From Sciscionella sediminilitoris (GTDB lineage Bacteria > Actinomycetota > Actinomycetes > Mycobacteriales > Pseudonocardiaceae): a DNA stretch of 38,724 nt. Shown one piece after another: positions 32,907-38,724 of this stretch (positions are counted from its first letter, which is position 1; every line of letters starts with the position of its first letter). A model generated the notes under the pieces. The model saw only the letters and a list, made by a program, of their open reading frames with translations, was not told where the DNA came from and ran no database searches. Location: the NCBI RefSeq assembly GCF_000737195.2, contig NZ_JALM01000130.1:1-38724 (forward strand), in the 5' to 3' direction. The position numbers were made by a program, and so were the translations under genes.

Positions 32907-33404
32907 TCAGCGCGTGGGGCGGGCCTGCTGTTCGCGCAGCGCGCGCATCACCGGACGGCGGCGCTCCGGTGGAAGCCGGTCCAGGTAAAGGATTCCGGCG
33001 AGGTGGTCGGTCTCGTGCTGCAGACAGCGGGCGAGTTCACCGGTCCCCTCGACGCGTATCGGCTCGCCGTGCCGATCGAGCCCGGAGACGATCACGTGCC
33101 ACGCGCGCGGTGTCTCGGCTTGGACCCCGGGAACCGAAAGGCACGCTTCCGGCCCGTCGTAATCCCCCTCGGTGTGGGTGATCTCCGGGTTGAGCACACA
33201 ACCGAGTTCGCCGTCCACGTTGTAGGCGAACGCGGCCAGAGAGACCCCGATCTGCGGTGCGGCGAGCCCGGCGCGACCGGGAAGCTGGACGGTGTCGAGC
33301 AGGTCGGTCACGAGCCCTTGCAGGCCGTCGTCGAACCGGGTGACCGGCGAGCAGGGGTCGCGGAGGACGGGATCGCCGTGCAGGCGCAGTGGCCGGACGG
33401 TCAT
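32907..33404 (-). CDS. def: Peptide deformylase
   Basis: A 165-residue polypeptide deformylase, a metalloenzyme that removes the N-formyl group from nascent proteins. Its three motifs are GLAAPQIG (G-motif), EACLS with Cys88 as a metal ligand (usual form EGCLS, so Gly is Ala here), and HETDH with ligands His130 and His134 and catalytic Glu131. ATG 33404 has a strong AAGGAGGG and overlaps the PadR stop (ATGA). Pairing with a PadR regulator rather than fmt suggests an accessory, regulated copy, possibly for tolerance to a deformylase inhibitor (inference). Confidence 0.94.
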   Translation of the reverse strand: MTVRPLRLHGDPVLRDPCSPVTRFDDGLQGLVTDLLDTVQLPGRAGLAAPQIGVSLAAFAYNVDGELGCVLNPEITHTEGDYDGPEACLSVPGVQAETPRAWHVIVSGLDRHGEPIRVEGTGELARCLQHETDHLAGILYLDRLPPERRRPVMRALREQQARPTR

Positions 33405-33979
33405 GCGGAACCCTCCTTGGTGTGCTGCCGATGTTCGCTTTCCGCGGTGAGCTTGCCCAGCCGGTCCAGCACTTGCTCGTGCCAAGTCAGTTCCGCGGTG
33501 ATCCGGGCGATGGCGTGCTCGATGATCAGGTCGTCCGCGACGGTCTGTTCCGGCCAGGCCCGTTCGCGCTCGTGCCGGAACACCGCCAGCTGCGCGGTGA
33601 GCGCGTCCCGGCGATCCTCGACGAAGCCCCGCAGCGTGTCCTCGTCCAGGTCATGGCTCATGACCAGGGCCAGATCCACCGGATCAGGGGCCAGGGTGAC
33701 CTCGCGCAAGGCATCGGCGCGCAGGCCGTGCAGTTCGCGCCTGCCCTCCTCGGTGATCGCGTACACGGTGCGGGCGGGCAGCTTGCCGTCCTGCTCGGTG
33801 CGCACGACATCGACCAATCCCTCGCGCTGCATCCGGTGCAGCGCGCCGTACAACGAGCCGGGTTTCACCTGCGACCACAGCGTGGTGCGGTCGATGCGGG
33901 CATCACGGCGGATCTGATGGCCGTGCATCGGACCACGGCGGTCCAAGGCGCCGAGCACGAACAGCCGAACGGGGTTCAC
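33401..33979 (-). CDS. PadR-family transcriptional regulator
   Basis: A 192-residue PadR regulator. The winged helix (about 1-80) contains VLGALDRRGPMHGHQI, SLYGALHRMQREGLVDVV and AITEEGRRELHGL, and the C-terminal PadR helical dimer domain spans about 95-180. GTG 33979 is chosen as the only suitable in-frame start near the conserved N-terminus; no good Shine-Dalgarno precedes it, so it may be leaderless. Coupled to the peptide deformylase gene. A TGAG-TG-CTCA dyad lies just upstream. Confidence 0.92.
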   Translation of the reverse strand: MNPVRLFVLGALDRRGPMHGHQIRRDARIDRTTLWSQVKPGSLYGALHRMQREGLVDVVRTEQDGKLPARTVYAITEEGRRELHGLRADALREVTLAPDPVDLALVMSHDLDEDTLRGFVEDRRDALTAQLAVFRHERERAWPEQTVADDLIIEHAIARITAELTWHEQVLDRLGKLTAESEHRQHTKEGSA

Positions 33980-33994
33980 CCATGCAGTAAAACA

Positions 33995-34004
33995 TGAGTG
34001 CTCA
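33995..34004. promoter_or_regulatory. Short dyad upstream of PadR gene
   Basis: TGAG (33995-33998) and CTCA (34001-34004) flank TG, within an ACAT-N8-ACAT frame that recalls PadR sites, although those are usually ATGT-N8-ACAT. It lies 16 bp before the PadR start, suitable for autoregulation. Confidence 0.3.
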
Positions 34005-34011
34005 CATATGA

Positions 34012-34698
34012 CTAGTCTGGCGCGATGCCGCCCAGCAAGGAGCGGAGCCCGTTGGTGAAGCTCCGGTCCCAGTCGGCGTCCGGGGTACCGCGGTGCGCTG
34101 CGAGGGTGGGATAGGCCTCGCTCCGCTCGGCGATGTGCCCCGCGGCGGCATGGCGCACCGATTCGTCCTGCTGCTGCCAGGCGACCTGCATGAGCAGCGA
34201 ACCGATCACGTAATTCGACAGCGCGTACGCGGCATCCTGCAGTTCCGGCGCGGTGAGCCCGCCTGCGGCCAGCAGCGCGTAGAGGCGCTCCTCGCGGGCC
34301 AGCATGTGCGGGCCCAGCTGGGGACGGCCGAGGACGGTCGCGGACCACGGATGCCGCAGCAGCGCGTTCCGCCAGGCGTGCAGCAGCTCGGCCACTTCCG
34401 CACTCCAGTCCTCGTACTCCTCGCCGATCCGCACCTCCGCGTAGACCGCGTCGAGGGCGAGGTCCAGCACATCCTCTTTGGTGCGCACGTATCCGTAGAG
34501 GGTCGCGGGCGCCACCCCGAGCTGTTCGGCGAGCCGGCGGACCGTGAGTGCCGCCGCCCCGTGCGCATCCAGGAGTTCGAGCGCCGCCCCGACGATGCGC
34601 TCCCGGGTCAGTGGGTCGCGTTTCTTGCTTTCCGGCTGGAGCCACAGACTCCCCGCCCGATCGTCCCGCCCCCGGGATGCCTGCTCTCTTCTCGCCAT
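34012..34698 (-). CDS. TetR-family regulator of the adjacent MFS pump
   Basis: A 228-residue TetR regulator. The HTH lies at about 30-75 (RERIVGAALELLDAHGAAAL, VRRLAEQLGVAPATLYGYV), and the C-terminal domain resembles that of tetracycline-repressor-type members. It diverges from the MFS gene across 74 bp containing a 15-bp palindrome that overlaps the likely -35 of its own promoter. Almost certainly the local repressor of the pump and of itself (inference from layout). Confidence 0.93.
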   Translation of the reverse strand: MARREQASRGRDDRAGSLWLQPESKKRDPLTRERIVGAALELLDAHGAAALTVRRLAEQLGVAPATLYGYVRTKEDVLDLALDAVYAEVRIGEEYEDWSAEVAELLHAWRNALLRHPWSATVLGRPQLGPHMLAREERLYALLAAGGLTAPELQDAAYALSNYVIGSLLMQVAWQQQDESVRHAAAGHIAERSEAYPTLAAHRGTPDADWDRSFTNGLRSLLGGIAPD

Positions 34699-34704
34699 GC
34701 GGCC

Positions 34705-34732
34705 AGTGTAGTACGGTGTTTATTCTTCCGAA
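34705..34732 (-). promoter_or_regulatory. Likely promoter of the TetR gene
   Basis: On the minus strand TTCGGA stands 16 bases before TACACT (34710-34705). The -35 overlaps the palindromic operator at 34728-34742. Confidence 0.4.
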
Positions 34733-34758
34733 CACTGTTCGGACTACCAAACACTGTT
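34728..34758. promoter_or_regulatory. Duplicate TetR operator, CCGAACA-C-TGTTCGG and AACA-C-TGTT
   Basis: A perfect 15-bp palindrome (34728-34742) and a second copy of its core (34750-34758) have centres 19 bp apart. The second ends one base before the AAGGAGG Shine-Dalgarno of the MFS gene. Two sites about two helical turns apart suit repression by two dimers. Confidence 0.7.
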
Positions 34759-34772
34759 CAAGGAGGTAGTCG

Positions 34773-36236
34773 ATGGCGGAACGGCTCGGCGAAGCACAGC
34801 GAGGGCGCGCCATCCGGTGGTGGCCCCTGGTCGTCCTCGGTCTGGTGCAGCTCATGGTGGTGCTGGACGCCACGATCGTGAACATCGCGCTGCCCTCGGC
34901 CCAGGCCGATCTGCGGCTCTCCGAGGGCGAGCGGCACTGGGTCATCACCGCCTATGTGCTGCTCTTCGGCGGGCTGCTGCTGCTCGGCGGGCGTATCGCG
35001 GACCGGTGCGGCACTCGCCGGGTTCTGCTGCTGGGACTGGTCGCGTTCGCCGCCACATCCGCGCTCGGCGGTGCGGCCCTCGGTGGCGAGATGCTGTTCG
35101 TGGCGCGCGGACTGCAGGGCGCGTCCGCCGCCCTGATCGCGCCCGCGGCGCTGTCCCTGTTGAGCCGCATCTACGTGTTGCCCGCCGAGCGCGGCATCGC
35201 GTTCGGCGTCTACGGGGCACTGTCCAGCGCTGGTGCTGCCATCGGCCTGCTCGCCGGAGGGGTGCTGACCGAACTGCTCGACTGGCGGTGGTGCCTCTAC
35301 GTGAACATCCCGATCGCGGCGGCCGCGGTGCTCGGTGCGCTCCTCGCGATCCCCGGGACTGCGCCCGAGAACACCGTCCGCCTGGATGTTCCGGGAGCGG
35401 TGCTCGGCTGCGGCGGGCTGACCGCGATCGTTTTCGGATTCACCCGGACCGAAGCGCACGGCTGGGCCGATCCGCTGGTACTCGTCCTGCTCGGCGCGGG
35501 TGCCGTGCTGATCCTCGCGTTCGTGTTCACCCAGTCGCGCGTACCGCAACCGTTGCTGCGACTGCGTATTCTCACCGACCGGGCCCGTGGCGGCGCGTTC
35601 CTCTCGGTCGCATGCACCCAGGTAGCCCTGTTCGGGTTCTTTCTCTTCATGACCTTCTACATGCAGGCGGTGCTCGGGTATTCGCCGGTCGTGGCGGGCC
35701 TGGCATTCCTGCCGCTGACGGTGGCCACCGCACTCGGTGCCAGTGTGCTCGGCGCGCGTGCCCTCCCCCGCTCCGGACCACGCCCGCTGATCGTCTCCGG
35801 CCTGCTCATCGCCGCCGCGGGCTCGGCGTGGCTCACCGCGCTGCGACCGGATACCGAGCTGGTCTACCCGCTGTTCCTGCTCCCCGGGCAGCTGGCCATC
35901 GGCCTGGGACTCGGGCTGGTCATGATGCCCGCGATGAGCACGGCGACCGCGGGGGTGGACGCCGCCGACACCGGTGTCGCCTCCGCCACGGTGAACGCCG
36001 CCCAGCAGGTCGGTGGCGCCTTGGGCACCGCGCTGCTGAACACGATCGCAGCCGGGGCCACCGCAACGGCATTGGCCACCGGCGAGGACCACACCGCGGC
36101 CGAGGTCACCGGTTACACCACCGGAGTGGCCGTCGGCGCGGGAATCCTTACCGCGACCGCCCTCGCGGGCTTTCTCATCCTCCCGGGAAAGTCCGTCAGC
36201 GCGCCGGAACCCGCTCACGGAGACGTCGCGCGCTAG
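34773..36236 (+). CDS. MFS multidrug efflux transporter (DHA2, 14-TM)
   Basis: A 487-residue proton-driven drug exporter with about 14 transmembrane helices. Signatures are LDATIVNIALPSAQ in helix 1, GGRIADRCGTRR (motif A) in the first cytoplasmic loop, and GALSSAGAAIGLLAGGVL (motif C) in helix 5. Length and motifs match the DHA2/EmrB-QacA branch. ATG 34773 follows AAGGAGG (34760-34766). Controlled by the divergent TetR through the twin operator. It may export the cluster product, but lies about 7 kb from the last clear biosynthetic gene, so general drug efflux is equally likely. Its end overlaps the convergent amidohydrolase by 41 bp. Confidence 0.94.
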   Translation: MAERLGEAQRGRAIRWWPLVVLGLVQLMVVLDATIVNIALPSAQADLRLSEGERHWVITAYVLLFGGLLLLGGRIADRCGTRRVLLLGLVAFAATSALGGAALGGEMLFVARGLQGASAALIAPAALSLLSRIYVLPAERGIAFGVYGALSSAGAAIGLLAGGVLTELLDWRWCLYVNIPIAAAAVLGALLAIPGTAPENTVRLDVPGAVLGCGGLTAIVFGFTRTEAHGWADPLVLVLLGAGAVLILAFVFTQSRVPQPLLRLRILTDRARGGAFLSVACTQVALFGFFLFMTFYMQAVLGYSPVVAGLAFLPLTVATALGASVLGARALPRSGPRPLIVSGLLIAAAGSAWLTALRPDTELVYPLFLLPGQLAIGLGLGLVMMPAMSTATAGVDAADTGVASATVNAAQQVGGALGTALLNTIAAGATATALATGEDHTAAEVTGYTTGVAVGAGILTATALAGFLILPGKSVSAPEPAHGDVAR

Positions 36237-37464
36237 CTTCGGCTTCCTCGAGCAGGCGGGAACTGTCCGCGACGGGACGGCCCGCACGGACGTGGTCTTG
36301 TCCGGCCGCGGTGACCGTGTCGATGTGCGCCCGGTCCATCTGCAGCACGACGGTGCCGTACGGGTCGTGGACCGGTGCCACATCGGGCCGGTCGGCGCGC
36401 AGCACGATCAGATCGGCCTGTTTGCCGGGAGTGAGTGAGCCGGTGCGGTCGTCGAGGCCGAGGGAACGGGCACCGTCCACAGTGGCCATCCGCAGCACAT
36501 CGCGCACGGTCACGGCCTGCCCGGTGCCGTGTGTGGCCTGCCGTCCGGCTTGATAGGCGGCGCGCAGCTGGGTGAACATGTCGCCGGCCACGGTGACCTC
36601 GACGTCGACGCTGAGACTGATCGGCAGTCCGGGTTGGGCCAGCGCGGGGGCGACCATCGGATATCCGTGTCCCATGATCATCTCGATGGCGGGCGAAAGG
36701 GAGACGCTGCCACCGGAATCGGCGATCACGGCGAGTTCCGCGGCACCGAGACCGTTGGCGTGGATGAAGGTGGTGCCCGGGAGGATCGCGCCGATCCCGT
36801 GCAGGTGGGCGATATCCATCCGGGAGGAGAAGTGCCGGGATACGGGCACATCGAGTTCGCGGGCCAGTGCGGCATTGGCGAGCTCCTCGTCATCGCTGCC
36901 GCCCTCGGCGACCAGGGCCATGGTCACCGCACCGGGCAGCACCTCACGCACCCGGCGGATGTCCGCGGGCAGCACGGTTCCCTGCGCGAGAATCGAGGGG
37001 AAACTCTTGCCATAGGCGAAAACCGCGCGGATCCCGGACTCGCCGAGCGCGCCGAGCAGCGCATCGCTGTGTTCGGGCGTGTCCTGGATGTTGGAAAGGT
37101 CCTGGATAGTGGTGACCCCGGAAGCCAGGGCCGCGCGTGCGCTGAGCAGTTCGCCGAGATACAGCTCGTGCGGGGTCATGACGGGACCGAAGTCGCCGAG
37201 GATGTTCTCCATGTACTGGCCGAAAGTGTGCATCGGCGCGACACCGCGCAGCACGCCCTGCCACATGTGCCGGTGGGTGTCCACGAACCCGGGAACGATG
37301 ATGCGGCCGCGCGCCTCGACGATCTCGGCGCCCCGCGGGGCTTGCAGTGCGGTGCCGATCGCGGCGATGCGGTCGCCGTCCACGAGCAGATCACCGTTGT
37401 CGAAATCGCCGATTTCCGGGTCCATGGTGAGAATGCGGGCGTTGCGGTAGAGCCGGACGGTCAT
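36196..37464 (-). CDS. Amidohydrolase (AtzA/TrzN/SsnA-like metal-dependent deaminase or hydrolase)
   Basis: A 422-residue amidohydrolase-superfamily enzyme. Likely metal ligands and catalytic residues are His64 and His66 (DTHRHMW), His211 (SRHFSS), His235 (FIHANGLG) and Asp287 (SLSVDVE). The N-terminal and C-terminal strands form the usual small beta domain (ARILTMDPEIGDF; LTPGKQADLIVLRAD). The HxH-H-H-D set matches the cytosine-deaminase/chlorohydrolase branch. ATG 37464 has GAGGAGTG. Divergent from the Lrp-like gene that probably controls it. Substrate unknown; a purine, pyrimidine or triazine-like ring is typical. Confidence 0.9.
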   Translation of the reverse strand: MTVRLYRNARILTMDPEIGDFDNGDLLVDGDRIAAIGTALQAPRGAEIVEARGRIIVPGFVDTHRHMWQGVLRGVAPMHTFGQYMENILGDFGPVMTPHELYLGELLSARAALASGVTTIQDLSNIQDTPEHSDALLGALGESGIRAVFAYGKSFPSILAQGTVLPADIRRVREVLPGAVTMALVAEGGSDDEELANAALARELDVPVSRHFSSRMDIAHLHGIGAILPGTTFIHANGLGAAELAVIADSGGSVSLSPAIEMIMGHGYPMVAPALAQPGLPISLSVDVEVTVAGDMFTQLRAAYQAGRQATHGTGQAVTVRDVLRMATVDGARSLGLDDRTGSLTPGKQADLIVLRADRPDVAPVHDPYGTVVLQMDRAHIDTVTAAGQDHVRAGRPVADSSRLLEEAEASARRLRERVPAR

Positions 37465-37596
37465 GATCACTCCTCGTTGGTCCTCGGCAGGGCGCCGACA
37501 CCGCCCACTCTGCGATCTCGCGGTCGAGCACTTCCAGCCAGCATGACAACATCGGGAATATTGAACTTTTTCTCCTTTCCAGCGACGATATGAACC
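37465..37596. promoter_or_regulatory. Divergent promoter region of amidohydrolase and Lrp-like genes
   Basis: A 132-bp gap with an AT-rich stretch near 37550-37580. TTGAAC (37561-37566) and ACGATA (37585-37590), spaced 18, form a weak promoter for the rightward gene. It would start transcription at or near ATG 37597, which has no Shine-Dalgarno, so a leaderless message is possible. Confidence 0.3.
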
Positions 37597-38556
37597 ATGA
37601 CTGATGATCTGGACAGGAAAATTCTCCACGCCCTCCAGCTCGACGGGCGGGCCTCGTTCCGGGCCATCGGCCAGGTCATCGGGGTATCCCCGCAGACGGT
37701 CACCCGCCGCTACGCCCACCTGCGCAGCACGGCCGCACTGCGCATCCTCGGCCGCACCCAGTCCTTCGCACTCGGCGACGAGGAATGGTTCCTGCGCGTG
37801 CGATGCTCCCCGGACACCACCGTCCAGGTGGCCCGCGCACTGGCCAGGCACGAGGAAACCGTCTGGACCCACATCACCTCCGGTGGCACGGAAATCGTGT
37901 GCACCACCCGCAATCCCGAGGGGCACGAATCGCTGCTGCTGCGCAAGCTGCCCAAGACGCCCCGGGTCACCTCCGTGACCGCGCACTGCCTGCTGTACAG
38001 CTACTACGGCGGCCCGCAGAACATCGTCGACAAGGTCCGCCCGCTGAGTCCCGAACAGATCGACGCGCTCACCGTTGCCGGTGGGCCGCCGCAACCCACC
38101 CGGATCACCGAGACCGACCGCGCCATCCTCGCCGTGCTGTACGAGGACGGGCGCGCCGGTAACCAGCAACTCGCCGCCGCGGCCGGATGTTCCCAGTCCA
38201 CCGCGCAACGCCGGGTCGCCGAACTGCGCCGCGCCGGTGTTCTCTACCTCGACGTCGACTACGACCCGCGGGTGCTCGCCCGCTCCCGCCTCGCCATGCT
38301 GTGGGCCACCGTTGCCCCCGCCCACCTCGAGGCCGCGGGCAACGCGCTCGCCCAGCACGACGAGGTGTCCTTCGCCGCCTCCACCACCGGCCCCACCAAC
38401 CTTTATGCCGCCGTCAACTGCACCGACAACCGTGCCCTGCACAACTACCTGACCGGTCCCATCGCCACCCTTCCCGGACTCACTCAGGTGGAGAGCGCAC
38501 CCGTCGCCCGCACCCTCAAACGCGCCGGGCTGCTCCGGTCAGGCGATTCGTCGTAG
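37597..38556 (+). CDS. Lrp/AsnC-family regulator with two HTH units
   Basis: A 319-residue regulator, about twice the usual Lrp length (about 150). It has two AsnC-type HTHs: residues 5-50 (DRKILHALQLDGRASFRAIG, VSPQTVTRRYAHL) and about 172-220 (DRAILAVLYEDGRAGNQQLA, CSQSTAQRRVAEL). Each is followed by a RAM-like ligand-sensing segment, e.g. EEWFLRVRCSPDTTVQVARA after the first. Tandem Lrp proteins of this type are widespread in actinomycetes. Divergent from the amidohydrolase, the likely target. Confidence 0.9.
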   Translation: MTDDLDRKILHALQLDGRASFRAIGQVIGVSPQTVTRRYAHLRSTAALRILGRTQSFALGDEEWFLRVRCSPDTTVQVARALARHEETVWTHITSGGTEIVCTTRNPEGHESLLLRKLPKTPRVTSVTAHCLLYSYYGGPQNIVDKVRPLSPEQIDALTVAGGPPQPTRITETDRAILAVLYEDGRAGNQQLAAAAGCSQSTAQRRVAELRRAGVLYLDVDYDPRVLARSRLAMLWATVAPAHLEAAGNALAQHDEVSFAASTTGPTNLYAAVNCTDNRALHNYLTGPIATLPGLTQVESAPVARTLKRAGLLRSGDSS

Positions 38557-38644
38557 AGCGGCGGTCTTCGGAAAGCGCGGTTCACGTTCGGGCGATTTCT
38601 GGTGAATGGCGGGAATCCGCGTTGGTGGTTGGTATTATAGATGT

Positions 38645-38724
38645 ATGAACACTGGGGAAATGGGAACGCTGTTGTCGAGTCGGGAGCGGTTGGACCGCTT
38701 TGTTGAGCAGGCTGTTGTGGTGCG
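38645..38724 (+). CDS. 5' end of an unidentified gene (cut by window edge)
   Basis: ATG 38645 opens a frame (MNTGEMGTLLSSRERLDRF...) to the right edge. There is no Shine-Dalgarno, but TATTAT at 38633-38638 is well placed for a leaderless start. The sequence here is noticeably less GC-rich than the window. The opening recalls DUF222/HNH endonuclease-type proteins, which often carry such starts, but 26 residues are too few for a firm call. Confidence 0.35.
   Translation, partial: MNTGEMGTLLSSRERLDRFVEQAVVV

Noticed and set aside
1-38724. CRISPR array, tRNA/rRNA genes, insertion sequences or prophage
   Set aside because: No regular repeat-spacer series, no tRNA-like cloverleaf and no transposase, integrase or phage protein seen on either strand.

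Overview
The window is GC-rich DNA from an actinomycete. It has strong third-position GC, many GTG starts, and gene after gene coupled through ATGA or GTGA overlaps. The left two thirds (about 1-28,300) read as the edge of a modular type I polyketide gene cluster with deoxysugar tailoring. The right third (about 28,300-38,700) holds small regulator, efflux and catabolic units that look like flanking chromosome. No rRNA, tRNA, CRISPR array or insertion sequence was seen. The genus cannot be fixed from the sequence.

Left edge to 9.3 kb: the 5' end of a large PKS gene runs off the left edge on the minus strand. It encodes a KSQ-AT-ACP loading module followed by the KS and AT of module 1. The first KS has Gln instead of Cys at the active site, and both ATs carry the YASH signature of methylmalonyl-CoA. 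This predicts a propionate-primed, macrolide-like chain. Upstream lie an NDP-hexose 2,3-dehydratase gene (for a 2-deoxysugar), a divergent cytochrome P450 gene and a PAS-LuxR regulator gene of the PimM type.

9.7-17.5 kb: three LAL-type (large ATP-binding LuxR-like) genes form one tightly coupled minus-strand operon. The first is canonical, with an intact P-loop Lys and an HTH. The second has lost the P-loop Lys and the HTH. The third keeps the HTH but has Arg in the P-loop. A regulator with a dead ATPase and no DNA-binding domain, fixed between two paralogs, is the most unusual arrangement in the window.

17.5-28.3 kb: a plus-strand operon encodes an MDR-family reductase, a KAS III with an intact Cys-His-Asn triad and an SDR ketoreductase. 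It looks like a dedicated acyl-building-block route. It converges on a minus-strand operon for a type II thioesterase, a mutarotase-like protein and an alpha/beta hydrolase. A second P450 converges on a coupled pair: a vancomycin-family glycosyltransferase and a class C beta-lactamase-like serine hydrolase. A short nucleotidyltransferase diverges from that pair.

28.3-38.7 kb: units are (a) SnoaL-like protein, small membrane protein and amidase with a divergent TetR; (b) a stand-alone membrane sensor domain and small partner with a divergent ArsR-type regulator; (c) PadR plus a peptide deformylase; (d) TetR plus a 14-TM MFS pump with a clear palindromic operator; (e) an amidohydrolase with a divergent Lrp/AsnC-like regulator; and (f) the first codons of an unidentified gene at the right edge.

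Inferred scheme: the PKS makes a propionate-primed chain. The MDR/KAS III/SDR set may supply an unusual acyl unit. The thioesterase edits the line, P450s oxidise, and the glycosyltransferase adds a 2-deoxysugar whose other biosynthetic genes lie outside the window. PAS-LuxR and the LAL trio would control transcription.
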